A stretch of DNA of 19,004 nt. Origin: CAZCDS01 sp964497585 (GTDB lineage: Bacteria; Desulfobacterota; Desulfomonilia; Desulfomonilales; Desulfomonilaceae). A program made the position numbers and the translations under genes. Shown here piece by piece: positions 1 through 5,979 of the stretch; position 1 is the first letter of the stretch, and every line of letters starts with the position of its first letter. The stretch spans positions 1 through 19,004 of the forward strand of contig CAZCDS010000095.1 of NCBI GenBank assembly GCA_964497585.1. Reading direction: 5' to 3'. The notes under the pieces were generated by a model. The model was not told the origin of the DNA. It searched no databases and worked only from the letters and a program-made list of their open reading frames with translations.

Positions 1-60
1 TCGAATACGCTATAAACGCGAAAGTATAGCTCCCCGGACCCCTCCCCAAAAACTCCATAA

Positions 61-230
61 ATTTCGTGGTGGTAGGTAGCCCGCCTCCGTCGAGGCTTCC
101 ACGACGACCGCCACCCGTTTCTGCTCCTCCGCAGGTGGGTCTAAGAAGGCCCAATCCTGGGACAAGCCACCTACCAGCCATTGAGCTACACTCCGAGAAG
201 CCTGGGGACAGTCGCAACCCCTTGTCTCGG
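61..230. other. Unassigned, possibly structured intergenic stretch
   Basis: No convincing gene lies in positions 1-304; the open frame on the - strand there has no recognisable domain. The stretch does hold several complementary segments. TGGTAGGT at 70-77 matches ACCTACCA at 169-176. AGGTGG at 133-138 matches CCACCT at 167-172, so these two pairings exclude each other. CCCA/TGGG at 150-153/158-161 form a small hairpin. CCGAGA (193-198) with TCTCGG (225-230) enclose GGGG/CCCC. This could be a structured RNA on either strand or chance in GC-rich DNA. No known RNA family could be assigned. Confidence 0.2.
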
Positions 231-250
231 TGAGGTGTTGCAGTTTTTGC

Positions 251-279
251 TGGCACATTCGGGCTCTATTTTTTATAAT
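251..279 (+). promoter_or_regulatory. Possible sigma70 promoter of the small CxxC protein
   Basis: A perfect TATAAT lies at 274-279, about 25 nt before the ATG at 305. The hexamer 17 bp upstream (TGGCAC, 251-256) is a poor -35 box. A sigma54 reading of TGGCAC was considered, but the GC of a -12 element is off by one base. Only the -10 element is well supported. Confidence 0.3.
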
Positions 280-304
280 CGGGACGGAGGGTGCTGTCAA
301 CGCC

Positions 305-619
305 ATGTCCGAGCTCCGATGTCACAGGTGTGCCAAACCCCTGGCTGAAGGATCGCTGAAGTACCAGGTCGAGGTAAGGATTCGCTCGCACTTCGACGGG
401 GTCATTCCCGAACTAACCGAGGAAATTCCCACCCAGGACCTGGACGGCATTCTCGCGGACATGGCCGGCTGCTCGGAAGAGGAACTCACCCGCCAAGTCT
501 ACCAGGACGACGTCTTCATCATGTGTCCTTCCTGCAAGGAAGCATTCCTGCGGGATATCTACTCGCGGCTCCACCCCGAAGCAAGTTCACGAGAGGGCCA
601 CGTCCACCTTATCAACTGA
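305..619 (+). CDS. Small CxxC/CxxC (zinc-ribbon-like) hypothetical protein
   Basis: A 104-residue acidic cytosolic protein with a Cys pair near the N-terminus (CHRCAKPL, residues 5-12) and a second pair near the C-terminus (MCPSC, about residues 77-81). The four cysteines are spaced as in a split zinc ribbon, so zinc binding is inferred. The middle is acidic and carries no family signature I recognise. ATG 305 is the only reasonable start in this frame; the GGAGG at 286-290 is about 14 nt away, which is long. It stands alone with non-coding DNA on both sides. A regulatory or adaptor role is possible, but function is unknown. Confidence 0.7.
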   Translation: MSELRCHRCAKPLAEGSLKYQVEVRIRSHFDGVIPELTEEIPTQDLDGILADMAGCSEEELTRQVYQDDVFIMCPSCKEAFLRDIYSRLHPEASSREGHVHLIN

Positions 620-687
620 TTGGCCTGCCCATCAGTTCCTATTTGCCGAACCACAGTCTCGCGGCGTCTCTTCTATAAAATAGGCCG

Positions 688-735
688 TTTCCGCTTGCCA
701 AAGAGGCTTCCCCGGCTCATACCATTTCGCGGAAA
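688..735. other. Long-range inverted repeat enclosing smaller hairpins
   Basis: TTTCCGC at 688-694 is complementary to GCGGAAA at 729-735, and a GCC/GGC hairpin sits inside. It lies just before the palindrome cluster at 765-852. Riboswitch families were considered (cyclic di-GMP, cobalamin), but no conserved core could be matched. It may be part of the same repeat element or a separate RNA structure. Confidence 0.25.
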
Positions 736-764
736 GACCGGTAACTCTGTAGCCTACACAAGAG

Positions 765-852
765 CACTGACCTGGCTTCCAGGTCAGTGGCACCCCTAGC
801 TTCCCTAGGGCACGCACGTGGGGTGCCACGGATCTGCGATCGCAGATCCGTG
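765..852. repeat. Inverted pair of GGGTGCCAC-headed hairpins (BIME-like)
   Basis: Hairpin 1 has 11-bp perfect arms, CACTGACCTGG (765-775) and CCAGGTCAGTG (779-789), with a 3-nt loop. Hairpin 2 is a perfect 26-bp palindrome at 827-852 that starts CACGGATC and ends GATCCGTG. Each is flanked by GGGTGC, read inward on opposite strands. Between them lie CCCTAG/CTAGGG (794-799/805-810) and GGCAC/GTGCC arms (809-813/823-827). A conserved foot with stems of different sequence, paired in inverted orientation, resembles bacterial interspersed mosaic elements built from REP units. The family assignment is inference; the palindromes are directly visible. Confidence 0.7.
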
Positions 853-1096
853 TCTTCATGCTCCGATACCCTGTTACAAGGATAATCGCGAAATGGTACC
901 AGCTTGTCGAACGCAACATCATGTCACGCGACAGTTGACGACGGGTGCAATCTTGCTTACCTTTCGGGAGGGTCGGCCGGCGCGATCGAGCAAGGAGGCG
1001 AGGCCGGATCCGCAAAGAGCACGGAAGTGCCCCGGCGGCAATGCCAGCGACCGGTACTTCCCTCTTCGAGCTGAAAGGAATCGCGGAGACATACTG

Positions 1097-1813
1097 ATGG
1101 GTTTAATAGGCTGGATGAAAGGCAGAAGACTCGTGGACGCGGCCGCGGCGGGCAGCATGCAGGAGGCCAAAAGGCTCCTGGACGAGGGAGCGGACGCCAA
1201 TTCGATCAAAAACGGCGAGACCGCACTTGTGGCGGCTGTCAAAGCAGGACACGCGGGGCTGGTCGGTCTGCTCATAGCCAAGGGAGCGGAGCCGCACGAA
1301 GAGGACGCAGATGGATGGACTCCGCTCATGTGGGCCGCGGAAGGGGGCCACAGCGATATCGTGCAGAGGCTCATCAGCGAAGGAGCGTCTATTGCGGCGG
1401 TCGACGGCCAGGGGGTGACTGCGCTCCGCGTTGCCTGCGAAGCGGGCCATGAAGATGCGGCGAGACTTCTTCTCGACGCCGGAGCCGACCTGCGCGGGGA
1501 GGACTCCAACGGATGGACCCCCTTCATGGCTGCTGCCAATTCCGGGCAGACCGGTGTGGTAAGGCTCCTCCTGGAACGGGGCGCGGACGTCAACGAAAAG
1601 ACCCTTCCGGGAGTAACTCCTCTGATGTTTGCAGCCCGGGGCGGCCACACCGACGTCGTGAGGTTGCTTGTCGAGAGCGGCGCGGACATCAACGCGCAGA
1701 GCGAAGACGGAATCAACGCGCTCCAACTTGCGGCGTCCGGTGGCTATCACGATGTTGCCGAGATTCTCGCGTACCACGGTGCGGAGATCGTCCAAGAAAC
1801 GGGCGGCGGCTGA
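1097..1813 (+). CDS. Ankyrin-repeat protein, cytosolic
   Basis: A 238-residue protein made almost wholly of about seven 33-residue ankyrin repeats, starting near residue 12. Most repeats carry the G-x-T-A/P-L-x-x-A-A...G-H...V-x-x-L-L...G-A-D pattern; GWTPLMWAAEGGH and GVTPLMFAARGGH are the clearest. There is no signal peptide or membrane segment. The N-terminus (MGLIGWMKGRRLVDAA) forms the capping repeat, which supports ATG 1097 with GGAG at 1085-1088. The frame is open upstream to 818 but runs through the palindrome cluster, so that extension is rejected. Ankyrin proteins bind other proteins; the partner is unknown. It ends about 120 nt before the aroF promoter and need not be functionally linked to it. 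Confidence 0.88.
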   Translation: MGLIGWMKGRRLVDAAAAGSMQEAKRLLDEGADANSIKNGETALVAAVKAGHAGLVGLLIAKGAEPHEEDADGWTPLMWAAEGGHSDIVQRLISEGASIAAVDGQGVTALRVACEAGHEDAARLLLDAGADLRGEDSNGWTPFMAAANSGQTGVVRLLLERGADVNEKTLPGVTPLMFAARGGHTDVVRLLVESGADINAQSEDGINALQLAASGGYHDVAEILAYHGAEIVQETGGG

Positions 1814-1936
1814 GGCAGCAGGCCGTAAAGGCTCGGACTGGTACGGTCCTTTTGGTCCGCCCCCGTTGCGGGCTCCCGATGACGATCCCCGAGTGAATCC
1901 CTCTCCTCACCGCAACTGCATGGTTGCAAAAAGAAC

Positions 1937-1965
1937 TTGACCGCGGCACCGGATAGGCGTAAAAG
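1937..1965 (+). promoter_or_regulatory. Sigma70-type promoter of the aroF leader
   Basis: TTGACC (1937-1942) and TAAAAG (1960-1965) are separated by exactly 17 bp, matching 5/6 and 4/6 of the consensus hexamers. Transcription would start near 1972, immediately before the leader peptide ribosome binding site GAGGT (1974-1978). That fits a transcript whose first job is to translate the leader. Confidence 0.5.
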
Positions 1966-1988
1966 AAGAAATTGAGGTAAAGCTGTAC

Positions 1989-2069
1989 ATGTCTCAGCCT
2001 ACACAGGTGACCGACTTCTATCGTTATTTCGGGTACTACTATTACTATGAGGTTTCCCGAGGAGGATAG
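1989..2069 (+). CDS. Tyr/Phe-rich attenuator leader peptide of DAHP synthase
   Basis: A 26-codon open frame (ATG 1989, TAG 2067-2069) with ribosome binding site GAGGT 10 nt upstream. Its core reads DFYRYFGYYYYYEV. It has seven Tyr codons, five consecutive at 2034-2048, and two Phe codons. This composition is far from chance and typical of amino-acid leader peptides, where ribosome stalling at scarce-amino-acid codons sets the fate of a downstream terminator. A terminator follows 44 nt after the stop, and the next gene is the DAHP synthase that feeds Tyr and Phe synthesis. The peptide itself probably has no other function. Stalling at Tyr rather than Phe is inferred from the codon count. It is too short to be found by ordinary gene calling. 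Confidence 0.85.
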   Translation: MSQPTQVTDFYRYFGYYYYYEVSRGG

Positions 2070-2070
2070 A

Positions 2071-2128
2071 AGCGCGTCCGCGTAAGGCCTTTTAAAGAAA
2101 AGAAGAAAAACGATGCGGAGCAAGCGCT
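2071..2128 (+). promoter_or_regulatory. aroF: Candidate antiterminator of the aroF attenuator
   Basis: AGCGC (2071-2075) and TCCGCGT (2077-2083) are complementary to GCGCT (2124-2128) and ATGCGGA (2113-2119, one G-U pair). The second arm overlaps the terminator's 5' arm, so the two structures exclude each other. The first arm begins 1 nt after the leader stop codon, where a terminating ribosome would cover it, whereas a ribosome stalled at the Tyr run would leave it free. This is the expected geometry for attenuation, but it has not been folded computationally. Confidence 0.6.
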
Positions 2129-2141
2129 CCGCATTTTTTTT
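2113..2141 (+). terminator. Rho-independent terminator (attenuator) before aroF
   Basis: Perfect 9-bp stem ATGCGGAGC (2113-2121) and GCTCCGCAT (2126-2134) with loop AAGC, running into eight T residues (2134-2141). The aroF ribosome binding site GGAGG starts at 2142, directly after the T tract. A strong terminator inside the leader of the gene it precedes is the hallmark of attenuation. Confidence 0.9.
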
Positions 2142-2153
2142 GGAGGAAAGAAG

Positions 2154-3167
2154 ATGGTAGTCGTCATGAAAAAGGATGCGACCGAGCATCAGGTGTCGCA
2201 GGTACTGGCGAAGATCGAAGACAACGGTCTGCAGGCACACCTTTCCAAGGGGCAGATCCGCACCATCGTCGGGGTCGTCGGAGACAACTCCGCTGTGGAA
2301 CCGAGTACCTTCGAGAGCCTGGAGGGGGTCGAGAGGGTCGTGCCTCTGCTCGGGCCGTTCAAGCTCGCCAGCCGGGATTTCAAGAACGAGGATAGCGTCT
2401 TCGGCGTGGACGGATTCATGATCGGCGGCAAGAAGATCGTCATCATGGCCGGTCCCTGCGCGGTGGAGAGCAAGGATCAAATCGTTCAAACAGCGCTCGC
2501 TGTGAAGAAGGCCGGAGCGTCGGTTCTGCGGGGTGGAGCCTTCAAACCGAGGACCTCACCCTACAGCTTCCAGGGACTCGGAGAGGAAGGATTGAAGCTC
2601 CTCGCCCAGGCACGGGACATGGCAGGCCTCGCAGTAGTGACCGAGGTCACCACTCCGGAGCAGGTTCCGATGGTGGCCCAATACGCGGACATCCTTCAGG
2701 TCGGGGCCCGGAACATGCAGAATTTCGCGCTCCTCCACGAAGTGGGAGAATGCCATAAACCGGTTCTGCTCAAGCGCGGTATGATGAGCACCCTCGAAGA
2801 ATTCTTGAACGCCGCGGAATACATCCTCAGCCACAACAATCCACGGGTCATTTTGTGTGAGCGGGGCATCCGCACATTCGAGACGTACACCCGTAATACG
2901 CTCGACATCAATGCCATTCCCGTGCTGAAATCCTTGAGCCATCTTCCCGTTGTCGTGGATCCTAGCCATGGCACAGGAAAACGCGAGTACGTAGCCGCGG
3001 TGAGTCGAGCGGCAATAGCCGCGGGAGCGGACGGGTTGATCATCGAGGTGCACCCCAAACCGGAAGAAGCACTATCGGACGGGGCACAGAGTCTCCGCCC
3101 CCACGAGTTCGAAGCTCTCATAGGGGATCTGCGGAAGGTGGCGCGAGCGGTAGGACGAGACCTCTGA
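2154..3167 (+). CDS. aroF: 3-deoxy-7-phosphoheptulonate synthase (DAHP synthase), type I-beta
   Basis: Condenses phosphoenolpyruvate with erythrose 4-phosphate to DAHP, the first step of the shikimate pathway to aromatic amino acids. The 337-residue length fits the I-beta class with an N-terminal ferredoxin-like/ACT-like regulatory domain (about residues 1-70), as in Thermotoga maritima, followed by the catalytic barrel. Visible motifs are AGPCAVES with metal-ligand Cys102, KPRTSPYSFQG, QVGARNMQN, LKRGM, ERGIRTFE and DPSHGTG. ATG 2154 follows GGAGG (2142-2146) at 7 nt. The N-terminal domain suggests allosteric feedback, and the Tyr-rich leader and terminator upstream suggest a second, transcriptional control. 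No other aromatic pathway gene follows. Confidence in the family is high; the symbol follows common usage for this class. Confidence 0.95.
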   Translation: MVVVMKKDATEHQVSQVLAKIEDNGLQAHLSKGQIRTIVGVVGDNSAVEPSTFESLEGVERVVPLLGPFKLASRDFKNEDSVFGVDGFMIGGKKIVIMAGPCAVESKDQIVQTALAVKKAGASVLRGGAFKPRTSPYSFQGLGEEGLKLLAQARDMAGLAVVTEVTTPEQVPMVAQYADILQVGARNMQNFALLHEVGECHKPVLLKRGMMSTLEEFLNAAEYILSHNNPRVILCERGIRTFETYTRNTLDINAIPVLKSLSHLPVVVDPSHGTGKREYVAAVSRAAIAAGADGLIIEVHPKPEEALSDGAQSLRPHEFEALIGDLRKVARAVGRDL

Positions 3168-3264
3168 TCCCGTTTGGCCCTGGAGGAGACAAGCCGGGAA
3201 GGCCGCGAGGGCCCTCCTCGATCATGATACTATTTCGCATTCCAAAATGTGAGGCCGGATCTTT

Positions 3265-3294
3265 GGGTGCCACTCGTGGCTCGACCACCAGTGC
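3265..3294 (+). repeat. Third GGGTGCCAC-headed hairpin
   Basis: GGGTGCCAC is followed by arms CACTCGTGG and CCACCAGTG with one mismatch and a 5-nt loop. The foot GGGTGC and the CAC...GTG stem ends are the same as in the two hairpins at 765-852, while the stem sequence differs. It is placed in the same family by this shared layout. Confidence 0.5.
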
Positions 3295-3473
3295 TCTCTG
3301 GTTACGTATTGACACGCGAATCGATATGAGCCGCGTCCGGATTCCGTCCGAGAGAGGCAACCTTGTGTGTGGAAGACCGCGCTCGTCCGACATAGGCATG
3401 GGGTCTTTTGCTGTTGTGCGCCAGAGCACGCTATTCTTCCGGAAGATCGTCTGAGGTGTACGTGGAATTAGGA

Positions 3474-3510
3474 GGAATTACGCATGGTGTACTCGGGATT
3501 CACGGAATTC
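3474..3510 (+). repeat. Dispersed 37-bp repeat, copy A
   Basis: Begins GGAATTACGCATGGTGTAC and ends ACGGAATTC. It shares the GGAATTA-x-G-x-ATGGTGT core and the trailing AATTC blocks with copies at 5950-5979 (-), 6273-6310 (+) and 18778-18814 (-). All copies lie in intergenic or broken-gene DNA. Confidence 0.65.
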
Positions 3511-3553
3511 ACCTGGAACTCATAAAGACCCATTACGTCGTTCCTCCCGTCAT

Positions 3554-5107
3554 TTACTCGAATAGGTTTCTAGGATTGCTATGTCGTGCTTGATCCGAGC
3601 CGCAAGGTCGGCTGAAGGGGGGGGGGGCGTCAAGCCACGGGCGTTCGTGCTTCAGGTAACATCGCAGAATCTTAACAGCCGAGCTGACCGAGATCTGTGG
3701 TTCGTACAACCCAATAATCCGCCAGAATCCGGCTGGTTTCGCTAGATCAATACTCAGCACTTTCTGATCGTTCGTAATGTGAAGAATGCGGGAGAGCTTT
3801 TCATCCAGTATTCTCCCCGGGTGATGGGAACCAAACAACGCCGACTGAAGACCTTCCTGGTTTATCCAACCGACCCTCCTAAGGACAACCGTCACGTTCG
3901 CTAGCTTACCAGTAATACGAACATTCCTAACCGTGAACCCGGTGATAATATTGAACCGGCTCTCCTTGGGTCCCATCGGCATACTGATTTGAAAAACTCG
4001 GCGCTTGCAGTTCGCTACAATGTCGTCAGCGATCGGTAGATATGGCGATTGAACATCTAGAACTTCGGTACAGGGCTGTAGATCCTCTGCGGTGATAGAG
4101 ACACCCCGTAGAGCAGCCCTCAGAAACGCTTCCACCACTGCCGCCGCGCTCTTCGGGTAAACTGTGTTTGCTTTTGAGGCCACGACTTCTTTGTGTTTGA
4201 TTTTGCGAGCCCTTGTGTAGCAATCGGGCTCAGAACCATTGGTGGCCCCGGCAGCCTTGAGTAGGGTTATAATTGCCCTGAGCCTTTGGGACTCTGGCAA
4301 TTCACACGCTGTAAACTCTGCCTGTCCGAGCGCAGTGCCCCCACTGCTATCCTTCGCATGCACATCAGCCCCCTTGCTGAGGAAAAAGCATACCAAACCA
4401 GGCTGTCCTGATCCTGCAGCCATCATTAGCGGTGTGCTGCCATCCGATCCCGGCGCGTTAACATCAGCCCCTTTGGCGACGAGCAGCTTTACTGTCTCCG
4501 GGTGTTCGCTAATCACAGCCTGTAAGAGGGCGGTCCTACCGGTGTGTTCCCGTCTGTTGACATCAGCCCCCTCCTCAAGATGTCGCAAAATCTCTCGGTT
4601 GTTCCCGTGTCTCGCCGCATCGACTAGTGTATATTCCGCTCCAGCGGCTTTGAGCAGTCCTACAATATCAGGGCGTTCCGGCTGGGCAAACCCTACGGCC
4701 GAAAAGCCGTTTCTATCTCTGGCATTAACGTTAGCCCCGGCCGAAAGAAGGAGCTTGAGAACGTCCGCGTGTCCTTCCGAGGCGGCCGCCATCAGAGCGG
4801 TATCGCCGATATTGTCAGCGGCATTAACGTCAGCGCCATTGCGGACAAGTAGTTCGACGATTGGCACCATGCCTTCCGCCGAGGCATGAATCAATGCAGT
4901 ACTGCCATTCCCATCCTTCCCATTCACGTCAGCACCTTTGGCCAGCAAGGTCTCGACTGCGGCAACATCGCCCTGTTGGGCAGCCTTAATTAGTGCCTGG
5001 TTGAGTGTCGAGTTGGAACCCGCGCCACAAAGCGTGCGGAGCAGCACAAAGACCAGCGTTGGAACCACCAGTCTCTTCGCAATTCGCTGAATCACTATAC
5101 TGTTCAT
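3554..5107 (-). CDS. Exported ankyrin-repeat protein with C-terminal unknown domain
   Basis: A 517-residue protein. The N-terminus (residues 1 to about 30) has a basic start and a hydrophobic stretch VVPTLVFVLL, consistent with a signal peptide; the Cys that follows (RTLC) does not make a good lipobox. Residues 35 to about 300 hold around eight ankyrin repeats, including a shortened one (GFSAVGFAQPERPDIV). The C-terminal 200 residues match no family I recognise. ATG 5107 has GGAG about 8 nt upstream. Near the C-terminus an 11-C tract encodes DAPPP. Losing one C would replace the tail by ADLAARIKHDIAILETYSSK, which looks more protein-like, so the annotated end may be a frameshift or a variable state. 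A periplasmic protein-binding role is inferred. Confidence 0.8.
   Translation of the reverse strand: MNSIVIQRIAKRLVVPTLVFVLLRTLCGAGSNSTLNQALIKAAQQGDVAAVETLLAKGADVNGKDGNGSTALIHASAEGMVPIVELLVRNGADVNAADNIGDTALMAAASEGHADVLKLLLSAGANVNARDRNGFSAVGFAQPERPDIVGLLKAAGAEYTLVDAARHGNNREILRHLEEGADVNRREHTGRTALLQAVISEHPETVKLLVAKGADVNAPGSDGSTPLMMAAGSGQPGLVCFFLSKGADVHAKDSSGGTALGQAEFTACELPESQRLRAIITLLKAAGATNGSEPDCYTRARKIKHKEVVASKANTVYPKSAAAVVEAFLRAALRGVSITAEDLQPCTEVLDVQSPYLPIADDIVANCKRRVFQISMPMGPKESRFNIITGFTVRNVRITGKLANVTVVLRRVGWINQEGLQSALFGSHHPGRILDEKLSRILHITNDQKVLSIDLAKPAGFWRIIGLYEPQISVSSAVKILRCYLKHERPWLDAPPPFSRPCGSDQARHSNPRNLFE
3617..3627 (+). repeat. Homopolymer tract of 11 G (C on the coding strand)
   Basis: The run lies inside the last codons of the exported ankyrin gene. 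Each one-base change in length gives a different C-terminus: +1 C leads to a stop after about 12 codons, -1 C leads to a tail of about 22 codons. Such tracts slip during replication and are also prone to sequencing error. Confidence 0.9.
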
Positions 5108-5173
5108 GGAAAATCTCCGAAATAGCCCACGAAATCAGGGGAAATAATAGTGTTTTCGCGGGCATGGCTCTAA

Positions 5174-5497
5174 CTAGCTTGCCACATTCGACGCTCCGTC
5201 ACTCCAATTCTCAGCTTTTTCCGCCAGGAAGTGGGACGCGTCAGCTCCCCCAACCCTTGACTCCTCATCGTTGGCCCTTCGGGCACATGACCCAACACTA
5301 TGTTTGACAGGGTTAACAGAGAGAAAGGGGCCGCGTCTGGTGTTGGGCTTTTCGCAAGTGTCGTCCCAATCTTCCGGCAACACGCGCAGGAAACGTGGAT
5401 GATCGTCCCTACCAAGGTAGATGGGCTCGCGCCGCCTTCCCCGGTTCATTGCATGTCCCCAGGCGCCCCGATACTCGATTCGCGACGGACGAGACAT
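5174..5497 (-). pseudogene. REP-associated (RAYT/Y1) transposase remnant
   Basis: The first 40 residues (MSRPSRIEYRGAWGHAMNRG then RRREPIYLGRDDHPRFLRVL) are the typical start of REP-associated tyrosine transposases, which belong to the IS200/IS605-like Y1 family and use an HxH (HUH) motif and a catalytic Tyr. After about residue 45 the homology is lost. No HxH motif is seen, and the frame ends at 107 residues, against roughly 150-330 for intact members. The start has a good ribosome binding site (GGAGGGG, 4 nt before ATG 5497). The gene is therefore broken by deletion or by frameshifts. It lies among the dispersed repeats and may be a relic of the enzyme that once moved such elements. Confidence 0.7.
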
Positions 5498-5611
5498 TTG
5501 ACCCCTCCTTCAATTACCACAACACCGATCTCCTTATGACGAAAGACCGCATTTGACCCGTATTTCCTATTCCATTCTTGGTGTCCGTCCGCCATGGGTT
5601 AGCCCTCCAGC

Positions 5612-5830
5612 TCAATATTCAAACCTTTCTTGGCACATTTGAATGTACCAATGGGCTTCAATCCGTCTGTACACGCATTCGAACTCGCGGAAGTTGTCGG
5701 GGTAGCTGTTAAGGCTTTTCCATATCCGGCCAGTGCCACCCGGAATGGGGGAACCCGGAACCACTAGCCACCCGTCCTGAACCTTTGGAATCATAGGGAG
5801 GTAGTAATACTGTTTGTATACGGGCGCCAT
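5612..5830 (-). CDS. Doubtful small hypothetical ORF
   Basis: A possible 72-residue protein starting at ATG 5830 (MAPVYKQYYYLPMIPKVQDG) with balanced codon use and aromatic content like real protein, but without a clear ribosome binding site or known domain. The frame is open further upstream to 6049 but then runs through dispersed repeat copy C, so any longer form is suspect. It may be a fragment of a decayed gene in this repeat-rich zone. Confidence 0.2.
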   Translation of the reverse strand: MAPVYKQYYYLPMIPKVQDGWLVVPGSPIPGGTGRIWKSLNSYPDNFREFECVYRRIEAHWYIQMCQERFEY

Positions 5831-5949
5831 GGTTGCCAGTCTCGTCACTCGGCCTTGAGCACAGCGCATGATGACGCCGGAGAACGCTCGTCTTTCCTGC
5901 CCAAACCAGCTACCCACGGACTTGAGCTTTTTCGCATCATGGTGCCTGC

Positions 5950-5979
5950 GAATTCCGCGTACACCAAACTTAATTCCCC
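5950..5979 (-). repeat. Dispersed 37-bp repeat, copy C (partial)
   Basis: Read on the - strand it starts GGAATTAAGTTTGGTGTACG and continues CGGAATTCG. The second GGAATTC block present in the other copies is replaced by GGCACC, so this copy is shortened or diverged. Confidence 0.6.

Larger units (their letters stand above)
3168..3553. other. Gene-free spacer with repeats between aroF and ankyrin gene
   Basis: No supported gene. The spacer holds inverted arms GAGGAG (3183-3188) and CTCCTC (3214-3219) around GC-rich sequence just after aroF, which may be a weak transcription end but lacks a T tract. It also holds one variable-stem hairpin (3265-3294) and one copy of the 37-bp dispersed repeat (3474-3510). 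The short open frames here lack family signatures. Confidence 0.6.

Noticed and set aside
160..200. tRNA-like D-arm on the - strand (AGTGTAGCTCAATGGCTGGT)
   Set aside because: The matching acceptor end, anticodon arm and T-arm are missing; a permuted tRNA layout was also tried and the acceptor halves do not pair.
251..266. Sigma54 promoter based on TGGCAC
   Set aside because: The GC of the -12 element is displaced by one base, and the rest of the element does not match.
661..760. Riboswitch (cyclic di-GMP or cobalamin type) before the ankyrin gene
   Set aside because: Only general hairpins are present; none of the conserved core bases of these families could be lined up.
818..1096. Extension of the ankyrin ORF upstream to 818
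   Set aside because: The added sequence runs through the palindrome cluster, has no ankyrin pattern, and a better start with GGAG exists at 1097.
919..1716. Long - strand frames opposite the ankyrin gene
   Set aside because: They mirror the codon bias of the real gene, lack any domain and have low-complexity Ser/Ala/Pro composition.
4239..4889. 216-codon + strand frame inside the exported ankyrin gene
   Set aside because: It is the antisense shadow of the ankyrin repeats; the ankyrin frame has clear homology.
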